Part shown: piece after piece, positions 1 through 7,391 of the stretch
Numbering within the stretch: the stretch's first letter is position 1
Layout: every line of letters begins with the position of its first letter
DNA from: Jannaschia sp. M317
GTDB lineage: Bacteria > Pseudomonadota > Alphaproteobacteria > Rhodobacterales > Rhodobacteraceae
Direction of reading: 5' to 3'
Length of the DNA stretch: 64,000 nt
Assembly: GCF_025141175.1 (NCBI RefSeq)
Contig: NZ_CP081155.1
Location: 1,145,001-1,209,000 of the forward strand
Translations under genes and position numbers: made by a program
Notes under the pieces: model-generated
Seen by the model: the letters and a program-made list of their open reading frames with translations, nothing else
Databases searched by the model: none
What the model was told of the DNA's origin: nothing

Positions 1-1350
1 ATTTCGGGCGCGACCGGGGCCTTGGCCGTGGTGATGGTCAGCCTGGTGGCGCAGCACGGTGTGGAATACCTCTTTGCGACGGTCGTTCTGATGGGATTGT
101 TGCAGATCTTCGCGGGCGTGATGCGTTGGGGCAAATTCATCCGCCTGGTGCCGCACCCGGTGATGCTGGGCTTTGTCAACGGCCTGGCCATCGTCATCTT
201 TCTGGCTCAGCTGACGCAGTTCCGCACGGCGGACGGGTCCTGGCTGCCGCCTACGGATATCCTGCTGATGCTGGGCCTGGTGGCCGTGACCATGGCGGTG
301 ATCTGGGGCCTGCCCAAGGTGACGAACATCATCCCCGCGCCCCTGGCCGGGATCGGCGTGACCGCCGCCATCGTGATTCTGTTCGGATTGCCGACGCCGA
401 CCGTTGGCGACATGGCCTCGATCTCTGGCGGGCTGCCCATGTTCCACATCCCCATGGTTCCGATCAACCTGGAGACGTTGCAGATCATCCTGCCCTATGC
501 CCTGATCCTTGCGGCCATCGGCCTGATCGAAAGCCTTCTGACCCTGAACCTGGTTGGTGAAATCACCGGTCAGCGCGGCGGCGCGTCGCAGGAATGCATC
601 GCTCAGGGTGCGGCCAACACGGTGACCGGGTTCTTTGGCGGCATGGGCGGTTGTGCCATGATCGGTCAGTCGATGATCAACGTGAAATCCGGCGGGCGCA
701 CCCGCGTCTCGGGTATCTCGGCGGCTCTGTTCCTGCTGGCCTTCATCGTGGTCGCGGCACCCTTGATCGAGCGGATCCCCCTGGCCGCGCTGGTGGGGGT
801 GATGTTCATGGTGGTGATCGGCACCTTTGCGTGGAACTCGCTCAAGATCCTGTTCAAGGTGCCCCGCATCGACGCGGTGGTCATCATCCTGGTGACCGTT
901 GTGACCGTGATGACCGACCTTGCCATCGCGGTGGTCGTGGGCGTCATCGTCTCGGCGCTGGCCTACGCCTGGCAGAACGCCACCCGCATCCGCGCCACCA
1001 CCTACGAGACGCCGGAAGGCGCGCGCGTCTATCAGGTCAACGGGCCGCTGTTCTTCGGCTCTGCCGCCGGGTTCACCGAGCTGTTCGACCCCAAGGAGGA
1101 CCCGTCCGTCGTGATCGTGGACTTCGCCGAAAGCCGGGTCGCGGATCAATCCGCCCTGCAGGCCATCGAGGCGCTGGCGGCCAAGTACGAGGCGGCCGGC
1201 AAGACGATCCAGCTGCGCCACCTCAGCCGCGACTGCCACAAACTGCTGACCCGCGCAGGCCACCTGATCATCGACAGCGACGATGACCCGGATTACGCCA
1301 TCGCGGCCAACTATTCGGTCCGCACCGGCATCCTGGAAGGCGGCCACTGA
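1..1350 (+). CDS. SulP-family anion (sulfate/bicarbonate) transporter, 5' end outside window
   Basis: This is the C-terminal 449 residues of an inner-membrane SulP (SLC26-type) permease. The frame is open to base 1, so the true start lies upstream of the window. About eight hydrophobic segments fill the first 330 residues. The family-typical RLVPHPVMLGFVNGLA stretch is near residue 48. A cytoplasmic STAS domain follows at about residues 340-445, starting around GARVYQVNGPLFFG. SulP proteins move sulfate, bicarbonate or dicarboxylates; the substrate cannot be read from sequence. An inverted repeat at 1396-1423 follows the stop. The family call is firm; substrate and N-terminus are unknown. Confidence 0.93.
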   Translation: MSGATGALAVVMVSLVAQHGVEYLFATVVLMGLLQIFAGVMRWGKFIRLVPHPVMLGFVNGLAIVIFLAQLTQFRTADGSWLPPTDILLMLGLVAVTMAVIWGLPKVTNIIPAPLAGIGVTAAIVILFGLPTPTVGDMASISGGLPMFHIPMVPINLETLQIILPYALILAAIGLIESLLTLNLVGEITGQRGGASQECIAQGAANTVTGFFGGMGGCAMIGQSMINVKSGGRTRVSGISAALFLLAFIVVAAPLIERIPLAALVGVMFMVVIGTFAWNSLKILFKVPRIDAVVIILVTVVTVMTDLAIAVVVGVIVSALAYAWQNATRIRATTYETPEGARVYQVNGPLFFGSAAGFTELFDPKEDPSVVIVDFAESRVADQSALQAIEALAAKYEAAGKTIQLRHLSRDCHKLLTRAGHLIIDSDDDPDYAIAANYSVRTGILEGGH

Positions 1351-1395
1351 CGGTGGCGGGCCTTGCGCGGGGCCACCGCCGGGGATAGTGAGGAC

Positions 1396-1423
1396 GGGAC
1401 GGGTGGCAGTGAGGACCCGTCCC
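1396..1423 (+). terminator. Inverted repeat after the SulP gene
   Basis: GGGACGGGT and ACCCGTCCC form a perfect 9-bp stem around a 10-base loop, 45 bases after the SulP stop. There is no T-run, so it could be a factor-assisted terminator or an mRNA 3'-end stabiliser. Confidence 0.4.
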
Positions 1424-1460
1424 CCCACATTGTCATCCCCGGTAGAAGGAGGCCGCGCGC

Positions 1461-1736
1461 GTGAAGCGTCCGTCCCGTCCTGTCGCCCGTCAGTCCGTGG
1501 ACTGGCTGGCGGCGCACGAACAACACATGAAATGGCTGGCCCTGGCCCTTGGGCTGGGCAGCACCGTGGCCATCGTTCAGAACTGGCATCCCTGGCCGAT
1601 GATCCTGGGTCTGCCGTTCTGCCTGATCTGGATCTTCTGCGCCTGGCTGCATGGCGAGCGGCAGTTGAAATATATCAACATGCTGTTCTCGGCTCTGTAC
1701 CTTTACGGTCTGACGCGCTGGATCCTTTTTGGATAG
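1461..1736 (+). CDS. Small three-helix membrane protein, function unknown
   Basis: A 91-residue protein with a basic N-terminus and three probable membrane helices at about residues 25-42, 47-63 and 72-88. The start is GTG, chosen because an AAGGAGG ribosome-binding site lies at 1446-1452. I do not recognise a family. The central WxxPWPMILGLPFCLIWIFCAW segment, rich in aromatic residues, is its most distinctive part. It is separated from the SulP gene by 110 bases and an inverted repeat, so it is probably transcribed separately or by read-through. No partner is evident. Confidence 0.7.
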   Translation: MKRPSRPVARQSVDWLAAHEQHMKWLALALGLGSTVAIVQNWHPWPMILGLPFCLIWIFCAWLHGERQLKYINMLFSALYLYGLTRWILFG

Positions 1737-1754
1737 CGGCCAACCGGGCCCGGA

Positions 1755-2357
1755 TCAGTCGTCCGGGCGGGTCAGCTCGAAAACGTCTCGGACGGTCGTG
1801 TAGTCGCGATATCCCATCCGGGCCAACGGCTGGAAGGTCGTCACGTCAAATCGGCCGTCGCGCAGACATTCGTCGCGGATATGCACGCCCGTCACCTCGC
1901 CGAAGACCGCGACATTGCTGTCGCCGGGCAGGGGCACGATCTGGGTCAGGCGGCATTCCAGGGCTGCCGGGGCCCCGGCCACGCGGGGACAGTCGATGGT
2001 TTCGCAGGCGGCCTTTTGCACCCCGGCCGCGGCAAACTCATCCTCGCCCGCAGGCAGGCCCGCCGAGGTTGCGTTCATCGCGTCACGCACCGCATGTTCG
2101 ACGATATTGACGCAGAACACGCCGGTTTCGCGGATCTGGGCCACGCTGTCCTTGGTATTGTCCCGGTCCGGTTTGGCCGAGGTCGAGGCGAACATCACCT
2201 GAGGCGGCACATAGGCCACCGCGTTGAAGAACGAATAGGGGGCCAGGTTGTCCCCAAGCTGCCCGCGCGTGGAAATCCAGCCGATCGGGCGCGGCGAGAC
2301 GATGGCATTGAACGGATTGTGCGGCAGGCCGTGGCCGTCTTCGGGGCGGTAGAACAT
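1755..2357 (-). CDS. Flavin reductase-like FMN-binding protein
   Basis: A 200-residue protein of the flavin reductase-like (split-barrel FMN-binding) family. It begins MFYRPEDGH and carries the family-typical SPRPIGWISTRG at about residues 20-31 and NLAPYSFFNAVAYVPPQVMF just after. The middle contains FCVNIVEHAVRDAMNATSAG, the usual second FMN-contacting region. Members reduce FMN with NAD(P)H or carry bound flavin, but individual substrates vary and none can be assigned here. It is convergent with the upstream small membrane gene (19-base gap) and divergent from the acetyltransferase at 2545. Confidence 0.88.
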   Translation of the reverse strand: MFYRPEDGHGLPHNPFNAIVSPRPIGWISTRGQLGDNLAPYSFFNAVAYVPPQVMFASTSAKPDRDNTKDSVAQIRETGVFCVNIVEHAVRDAMNATSAGLPAGEDEFAAAGVQKAACETIDCPRVAGAPAALECRLTQIVPLPGDSNVAVFGEVTGVHIRDECLRDGRFDVTTFQPLARMGYRDYTTVRDVFELTRPDD

Positions 2358-2450
2358 CGGGGACCTCTGTTGGCTTCTCCGCCCTGACTAGCGGTCCGGA
2401 GGATGGGGGGGAAGGTGCCGCGCCGCTGTGGGCCCTGGCGGTCGAGGCGG

Positions 2451-2490
2451 GTGTCGGGTTTGCATATTTGGAAAACAAGGAAGCCAGGCC
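2451..2490 (+). repeat. Dispersed intergenic repeat, copy A
   Basis: GTGTCGGGTTTGCATATTTG followed by GAAAACAAGGAAGCCAGGCC. The core is shared with 7361-7390 (reverse orientation) and 40997-41035 (same orientation). It lies between the divergent flavin reductase and acetyltransferase genes. Confidence 0.6.
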
Positions 2491-2544
2491 GGGCGTCCAG
2501 ATTTGCTCTGGCCCCCGCGTGGCGGAGCGGGCAGGAACGCGGCC

Positions 2545-3024
2545 ATGGAACTGGTGCGCGAAACCGATGCGGATATCTGGGAGGTAGAGGCCCTCATGGA
2601 TCTCTGCTTTGCGCCGGGTCGCACGGCGCTTTCGTCGTATCGATTGCGCGATGATGTGCCGCCTGCGCGGGATCTGTGCCTGCTGGCGCGCGGCGAGGCT
2701 GGGGAGGTGGCGGGCGCGATCCGGTTCTGGCCGGTGCGGATTGGGGGCGCGCGGGATTGGGACGCGATGTTGCTGGGCCCAGTGGCCGTTCACCCGACGC
2801 GCCAGGGTGAAGGTCTGGGGGCCTTTCTGATTCAGTCGGGTCTGGACCGCGCAGCGGTGGCGGGTGTGGACCGGGTGCTGCTGGTGGGGGACGCGCCCTA
2901 TTACCGGCGGTTTGGCTTTGCCCGGCTGGACGGGGTCGAGATGCCGCCGCCGACAAACCCCGACCGCGTTCTGGGCGTTTGGGATTGGGACGGGGTCGCA
3001 GGCGAGGTCTGTCGCGCGATTTGA
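2545..3024 (+). CDS. GNAT-family N-acetyltransferase
   Basis: A 159-residue GNAT acetyltransferase. The acetyl-CoA pyrophosphate loop is visible as AVHPTRQGEGLGAFLI (RQGEGLG, from about residue 81). The late YYRRFGF motif typical of this family is at about residues 118-124. The ATG at 2545 is preferred over upstream in-frame starts because similarity to the fold begins just after it (MELVRETD) and a GGAGCGGGCAGG purine-rich stretch precedes it. The length and YYRRFGF ending resemble YhbS-like GNAT proteins. The acceptor substrate is unknown. Confidence 0.88.
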   Translation: MELVRETDADIWEVEALMDLCFAPGRTALSSYRLRDDVPPARDLCLLARGEAGEVAGAIRFWPVRIGGARDWDAMLLGPVAVHPTRQGEGLGAFLIQSGLDRAAVAGVDRVLLVGDAPYYRRFGFARLDGVEMPPPTNPDRVLGVWDWDGVAGEVCRAI

Positions 3025-3068
3025 TCCCGGGCTTGCCGAAGCCGTTCCGCGCCCCCATCTGACAGGGC

Positions 3069-3824
3069 ATGAAAGATCATGACAGCGCACAGGTTTTCCC
3101 GCCGCTCGACCGGGAAGACGAACTCGACCGAATTGCCGAACGGATGCAGGCCGCGTCCGGCACCGGCATGCAGCTTCTCAACCTGATCGGCACCCAGGCC
3201 GAAAGCCTGATCGACATGTTGCCCGGCCCGGTCAAGGCCGGGTTGGAATCCGCCACCGCCGCCGCCTTGCAACAAAGTTTCAAGGCCGCTGCCATATCGC
3301 GAAACCGGGTGGCCGATGCCTCTGACTGGCTGACGCGCGCGATGACTTTGGGCACCGGCGCCGCAGGCGGCTTCGGCGGCCTGCCGACGGCCCTGGCCGA
3401 GCTGCCGGTGACGACGACTGTGATCCTGCGGGCCATTCAGGGCATTGCCGACGAACACGGGTTTGACCCTGCAAAGCCCGAGATACGCGCCGCGTGCCTG
3501 AAGGTGTTTGCCGCCGCCGGTCCGATGGACAACGACGATGGCACCGACCTCAGCTTCATCACGATGCGGCTGACATTGGTGGGCGGTACCGTACAGGGGT
3601 TGATCGCCAAGGTCGCGCCGCGGCTGGCCATCCCACTGGGGCAGAAGCTGGCGGCGCAGGCGGTGCCCTTTGTGGGGGCCGCAGCAGGGGCGGCGACGAA
3701 CTATATCTATACCAGCTACTATCAGGAAATGGCGCGTGTGCAGTTCGGCCTGATGCGTCTGGCCGAGCAGGAGGGCGAGAGCCTGGAGGCCCTGACGCTC
3801 GACCTCAAGAAGCGGCTTTTGTGA
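3069..3824 (+). CDS. EcsC family protein
   Basis: A 251-residue protein of the EcsC family. Typical features are the Gly/Ala-rich amphipathic core (GTGAAGGFGGLPTALAELPVTTTVILRAI, split across residues 96-124) and the late segment PFVGAAAGAATNYIYTSYYQ near residue 200. Members are soluble or membrane-associated. Bacillus EcsC is named for linkage to an ABC transporter, but the biochemical role is not established. The gene stands alone between an acetyltransferase and a convergent ArsR regulator (3-base gap). Confidence 0.85.
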   Translation: MKDHDSAQVFPPLDREDELDRIAERMQAASGTGMQLLNLIGTQAESLIDMLPGPVKAGLESATAAALQQSFKAAAISRNRVADASDWLTRAMTLGTGAAGGFGGLPTALAELPVTTTVILRAIQGIADEHGFDPAKPEIRAACLKVFAAAGPMDNDDGTDLSFITMRLTLVGGTVQGLIAKVAPRLAIPLGQKLAAQAVPFVGAAAGAATNYIYTSYYQEMARVQFGLMRLAEQEGESLEALTLDLKKRLL

Positions 3825-3827
3825 CGG

Positions 3828-4508
3828 TCAGGGGCTGGCCGGGGTGTCCTGGCTGAACAGGTTGATCCAGCCATCCCCGGCGCGTTGCCAGATCGACGTG
3901 ACCCACATCGCCTGCTCTGCCACGTCGGGGCGGCGAAACCGGGCAAGGTAGGTCAGCGATGCGATCCCGTCGGCAAGCGGCAGGACACGCGGCGCGGTCA
4001 GATCGAAGGTCTGGATGGCTGGTCCATCGGCCAGTTGTCCGATGTGGTCTGCGCGGGTCGCGGGGCCGCTGGGATAGACACCCAGGAAATCCGGATGCAG
4101 GGCCGCCCCATCCGCCACCGCGTCGCCTGCGACCAGCGCCTGCCAGACGGCGGTTTCGGCGGCCAGCAGCTCTGCCAGCAGATCGTCAGGCGGCGGCGGA
4201 CCGGCAAGCAGATGTTCCAATGCGTCCAGGTCCGGCCCTTCGAACTGCCCGAAACTCTGCATCCAGACGGAGGCATCGCGCAGCGCCTCCGGGTCCAGCT
4301 TGCACCACACGACCCGGCCCCGTCGTTCGCGCAGGATCAATCCGGCCCGATCCAGAACTCCCAGATGCTTGGAAATTGCAGCCAGCGAGATGTCGAACCC
4401 AGCGGCAACGTCGGTGACGGCCATGTCGTCCTCCAGCAGCATCGACAGGATGGCGCGGCGGGTGGGGTCCGCAAGGGCGGCGAATGCGGCGTCTAGGGCA
4501 TTGGACAT
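3828..4508 (-). CDS. ArsR-type winged-helix regulator fused to a SnoaL/DUF4440-like domain
   Basis: A 226-residue two-domain protein. Residues 1-95 form an ArsR/SmtB winged helix (LADPTRRAILSMLLEDD, then DISLAAISKHLGVLDRAGLI as the recognition region). Residues 115-226 look like an NTF2/SnoaL-type small-molecule pocket domain, with LLAAETAVWQALVAGDA and a conserved IWQRAGDGWINLFSQD ending. No metal-binding cysteines are seen in the helix where ArsR sensors place them, so metal sensing is unlikely. The ATG at 4508 is used; an upstream in-frame TTG at 4544 would add 12 residues. It is divergent from the ATP synthase operon, so its promoter shares 4509-4712. Confidence 0.82.
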   Translation of the reverse strand: MSNALDAAFAALADPTRRAILSMLLEDDMAVTDVAAGFDISLAAISKHLGVLDRAGLILRERRGRVVWCKLDPEALRDASVWMQSFGQFEGPDLDALEHLLAGPPPPDDLLAELLAAETAVWQALVAGDAVADGAALHPDFLGVYPSGPATRADHIGQLADGPAIQTFDLTAPRVLPLADGIASLTYLARFRRPDVAEQAMWVTSIWQRAGDGWINLFSQDTPASP

Positions 4509-4658
4509 GGCCCCCGCGATGCCCGCAGGCGCGGCAGGGGTCAAGAACGTTCAACCGATGCGTTGAATCTCCTGCGGCTGCGACGGGGCGTCGCGGGGGT
4601 GGGTGAGGTTGGTGTAACATGCTGATCGAAAGCGGATAAACGGAACAGCATCGCTGCG

Positions 4659-4687
4659 TTGACACCCTTGCCGCTGCCGCCTAAACC
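4659..4687 (+). promoter_or_regulatory. Promoter of the F0 ATP synthase operon
   Basis: TTGACA at 4659-4664 is followed after exactly 17 bases by TAAACC at 4682-4687. This is a strong match to the housekeeping sigma-70 consensus, 25 bases before the atpI ATG. Confidence 0.65.
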
Positions 4688-4712
4688 CCACCACAACATC
4701 CGTGGGGATTCC

Positions 4713-5069
4713 ATGTCCGACGAGCACGACACCGACCGACTGCGCGCCCTGGAGGCACGGATCGCGGCGGCGAAGGGCCAGGACGACAAGGACCACATGG
4801 AGGAGCACTACTCTCAGGCGCAACTGGCCTGGCGGATGGTGATCGAGATGGTGGCGGGCCTGGGCATCGGGTTCGGCATCGGATACGGCGCAGACGCCGT
4901 TCTCGGGACCCAGCCGTTCTTGATGGTGGTGTTCACGCTTTTGGGCTTCGCCGCAGGGGTGAAGACGATGATTGCCTCCGCCAAGGAGGCGCAGGGCAAG
5001 GTCGACGCGGCCGCCGCTCTGAAGGAACCAGGCGCAGGTGCGCCGAACGATGGGGATACGCATGGCTGA
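4713..5069 (+). CDS. atpI: ATP synthase protein I
   Basis: A 118-residue AtpI. It has a charged helical N-terminus (residues 1-35, [13 protein letters not shown]) and two membrane helices, with [18 protein letters not shown] at the first and the second around [14 protein letters not shown]. AtpI assists assembly of the c-ring of F0 and may carry Mg2+/Ca2+ in some species. The ATG at 4713 is used because it follows the promoter and the protein begins MSDEHD as homologues do. Its stop overlaps the atpB start by 8 bases, indicating translational coupling. Confidence 0.93.
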   Translation: MSDEHDTDRLRALEARIAAAKGQDDKDHMEEHYSQAQLAWRMVIEMVAGLGIGFGIGYGADAVLGTQPFLMVVFTLLGFAAGVKTMIASAKEAQGKVDAAAALKEPGAGAPNDGDTHG

Positions 5070-5820
5070 AGAAGCGCACGCAGAAGGTGGCCTTTCTTTC
5101 CACCCGATGGACCAGTTCATCGTCAAGCCGCTGTTCGGCGAGGCGGGGGACCCGGTCGGCATGCTGACCATCACGAACTCGACCCTGTGGATGGCGCTGG
5201 CGGTTCTGTGCGTGATCGGTCTGTTCGTGTTGGGTACGCGTGGCCGCGCGATCATTCCCAGCCGGACCCAGTCGGTGGCCGAACTGGCCTATGGTTTCGT
5301 CTACAAGATGGTCGAGGATGTGACCGGCAAGGATGGGGTGAAGTATTTCCCCTACATCTTCACGTTGTTCCTGTTCATCCTGTTCGCCAACTTCCTGGCC
5401 CTGATCCCGACGTCCTTTTCGCCCACCTCGCACATCGCGGTGACGGCGGTTCTGGCCTTCGCGGTGTTCTTCGCGGTTACGATCCTGGGTTTCGTCAAGA
5501 ACGGCACGGCTTTCCTGGGTCTGTTCTGGGTCAGCTCCGCACCTCTGGTGCTGCGTCCGATCCTCGCCGTGATCGAGATCATTTCCTACTTTGTCCGCCC
5601 CGTCAGCCATTCCATTCGTCTGGCAGGCAACATCATGGCCGGTCACGCGGTGCTGAAGGTTTTCGCCGGTTTCGCCGCGATCACCGCCATCGCGCCGCTG
5701 TCGATCCTGGGCATCGTGGCCATCTACGGTCTGGAGGTGCTGGTTGCCGGCATCCAAGCCTACGTCTTCACCATCCTGACCTGCGTGTATCTCAAGGATG
5801 CGCTGCACCCGTCGCACTAA
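5062..5820 (+). CDS. atpB: F0 ATP synthase subunit a
   Basis: A 252-residue a subunit, the stator half of the proton channel. The invariant arginine that faces the c-ring carboxylate is visible in [13 protein letters not shown] (Arg about residue 186). The family-typical ending [17 protein letters not shown] is present. Five to six hydrophobic segments are seen. The ATG at 5062 lies inside the last codons of atpI. An AT-richer 64-base gap with AAGGAG precedes the next gene, atpE, which must be translated many times more than atpB. Confidence 0.97.
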   Translation: MAEEAHAEGGLSFHPMDQFIVKPLFGEAGDPVGMLTITNSTLWMALAVLCVIGLFVLGTRGRAIIPSRTQSVAELAYGFVYKMVEDVTGKDGVKYFPYIFTLFLFILFANFLALIPTSFSPTSHIAVTAVLAFAVFFAVTILGFVKNGTAFLGLFWVSSAPLVLRPILAVIEIISYFVRPVSHSIRLAGNIMAGHAVLKVFAGFAAITAIAPLSILGIVAIYGLEVLVAGIQAYVFTILTCVYLKDALHPSH

Positions 5821-5884
5821 TGACCTGCGCCACACTGGCGCAGTCTGACCTATCGCAAACTATTCCATCGTAAGGAGAATACCC

Positions 5885-6109
5885 ATGGAAGGCGAACTCG
5901 CACACATCGGCGCTGGCCTGGCTGCAATCGGTTCCGGCGCTGCCGCAATCGGTGTGGGCAACGTGGCTGGCAACTTCCTCGCCGGCGCCCTGCGCAACCC
6001 CTCGGCTGCCGGCGCGCAGACCGCGACCCTCTTCATCGGCATCGCATTTGCCGAAGCCCTTGGCATCTTCGCCTTCCTGGTGTCGCTGCTGCTGATGTTC
6101 GCCGTCTAA
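5885..6109 (+). CDS. atpE: F0 ATP synthase subunit c
   Basis: A 74-residue c subunit that forms the rotor ring. Two helices are joined by the polar loop ALRNPSA (residues 35-41, the RNP turn). The proton-binding glutamate is Glu57 in [11 protein letters not shown]. The Na+-binding residue set of sodium-type rings is not evident, so it is probably proton-driven. AAGGAG at 5871-5876 is a strong ribosome-binding site. A long hairpin downstream (6134-6163) may protect this part of the message. Confidence 0.98.
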   Translation: MEGELAHIGAGLAAIGSGAAAIGVGNVAGNFLAGALRNPSAAGAQTATLFIGIAFAEALGIFAFLVSLLLMFAV

Positions 6110-6133
6110 GGCGAACCTCTCCTTCCTTACGCT

Positions 6134-6163
6134 CGGCGGGCGCCCCATCGCGGGTGCCCGCCG
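6134..6163 (+). promoter_or_regulatory. Long hairpin between atpE and atpF'
   Basis: CGGCGGGC (6134-6141) pairs with GCCCGCCG (6156-6163), and the inner GCCC pairs with GGGT, giving about 12 base pairs around a CATCGC loop. There is no T-run, so it is more likely a partial terminator or an mRNA processing/stability element than a full stop, because the operon continues. Confidence 0.55.
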
Positions 6164-6194
6164 CAGGACCACCTGACGAACGGGACCCGATCTC

Positions 6195-6749
6195 ATGGCC
6201 ACCGAACCCATCGACCTCGAAGTTGCGGGCGCATGCGTCAACAGCGTCGGCTCCGCCATCGGCATGCCGCAGCTCTGCGACGCGTGGTTCGGCAATCAGA
6301 TCTTCTGGCTGCTGGTCGCGCTCGCCGCAATCTACTTCGTCCTGACCAAGATCGCCCTGCCGCGCGTCAGCGCCGTTCTGGCGGAACGGTCCGGAACCAT
6401 TTCCAACGATCTTGCCGCCGCCGAGGATCTGAAGCGTCAGGCCGTCAAAGCGGAAGAGACCTATAACCAGGCGCTCGCCGATGCCCGCGCCGAAGCGCAG
6501 CGCATCTCTGCCGAGGCCCGCGCCGCGATTCAGGCCGACCTGGCCGCCGCCATCGCCAAGGCTGACGAGCAGATCGCCGCCAAGACCGCCGAGAGCGAGG
6601 CGCAGATCGCCGAGATCCGTGACGGTCAAGCCGCCACCGTGGCCGAAGTCGCCCGCGATGTCGCCGCAGAGATCGTCACCGCCCTTGGTGGCGCTGCGGA
6701 CCAGGCCGCGATCGACGCCGCCGTCGACGCCCGTGTGAAAGGGAACTGA
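6195..6749 (+). CDS. atpG: F0 ATP synthase subunit b'
   Basis: A 184-residue b' subunit, the second, diverged copy of the peripheral-stalk b subunit found in photosynthetic and many alphaproteobacteria. A short N-terminal extension precedes one membrane helix ([20 protein letters not shown], about residues 37-56). A long Ala/Glu/Lys-rich coiled coil follows (residues 60-170). It pairs with the b subunit encoded 3 bases downstream to form the heterodimeric stalk. The symbol follows the b'-as-atpG convention of alphaproteobacterial annotations; atpF2 is also used. Confidence 0.94.
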   Translation: MATEPIDLEVAGACVNSVGSAIGMPQLCDAWFGNQIFWLLVALAAIYFVLTKIALPRVSAVLAERSGTISNDLAAAEDLKRQAVKAEETYNQALADARAEAQRISAEARAAIQADLAAAIAKADEQIAAKTAESEAQIAEIRDGQAATVAEVARDVAAEIVTALGGAADQAAIDAAVDARVKGN

Positions 6750-6752
6750 ACC

Positions 6753-7304
6753 ATGCGTTACCTTTTGCCCCTGATGCTGATCGGCACCCCGGCTCTGGCC
6801 GCCTCCGGTCCGTTCTTCAGCCTCAAGAACACCGACTTCGTCGTTCTGATCGGTTTCCTTCTGTTTGTCGGCGTCGTCGTCTACTTCAAGGTGCCGGGCA
6901 TGCTGATGGGCATGCTGGACAACCGGGCTGACGGCATCCGCAAGGACCTCGACGAGGCCAAGGCGCTGCGCGAAGAAGCGCAGTCGATCCTCGCCTCCTA
7001 TGAGCGCAAGACCCGCGAAGCCAAGGAGCAGGCCGCCGAGATCGTCGCTGCCGCCAAGGCCGAAGCCGAATCCGCAAACGTCCAGGCCCGTGCCGAGCTG
7101 GAGCGGAGCGTGGAGCGTCGTCTCGCCACTGCCGCTGACCAGATCGACAGCGCCCGTGACGCCGCGATCCGCGATGTCCGTGACCGCGCCATTTCTGTTG
7201 CGACGGCCGTCGCCGGCGAAGTTGTCGCACAGCAGATGTCGGCCGCCGACGCCAACAAGCTGATCGATGCTTCGATCGATACGGTCAGCGCCAAGCTGCA
7301 CTGA
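6753..7304 (+). CDS. atpF: F0 ATP synthase subunit b
   Basis: A 183-residue b subunit. A cleavable-looking N-terminus (MRYLLPLMLIGTPALA) is followed by the membrane helix around FVVLIGFLLFVGVVVYF (about residues 30-46). The conserved KVPGMLMGMLDNRADGI cap follows, then a long charged coiled coil. It forms the peripheral stalk with b'. It is the last gene of the operon and is followed by a clear terminator. The F1 genes are not nearby, as expected for Rhodobacterales, where F0 and F1 operons are separate. Confidence 0.95.
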   Translation: MRYLLPLMLIGTPALAASGPFFSLKNTDFVVLIGFLLFVGVVVYFKVPGMLMGMLDNRADGIRKDLDEAKALREEAQSILASYERKTREAKEQAAEIVAAAKAEAESANVQARAELERSVERRLATAADQIDSARDAAIRDVRDRAISVATAVAGEVVAQQMSAADANKLIDASIDTVSAKLH

Positions 7305-7327
7305 CCCGCGCATCATCGCACTGATCA

Positions 7328-7352
7328 GGGCACCCTTCGGGGTGCCCTTTTT
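7328..7352 (+). terminator. Rho-independent terminator of the atp F0 operon
   Basis: GGGCACC, a short CTTC-type loop, and GGTGCCC are followed directly by TTTTT. It lies 24 bases after the atpF stop and also sits just beyond the convergent hrpB gene. Confidence 0.9.
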
Positions 7353-7360
7353 CATGCCGT

Positions 7361-7390
7361 TTCCTTGTTTCCCAGATATGCAGGTCCCAA
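7361..7390 (-). repeat. Dispersed intergenic repeat, copy B
   Basis: The reverse strand reads TTGGGACCTG, then CATATCTGGGAAACAAGGAA, matching the core TGCATATYTGGRAAACAAGG of copy A. It starts 1-2 bases after the hrpB stop codon. Confidence 0.6.
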
Positions 7391-7391
7391 G

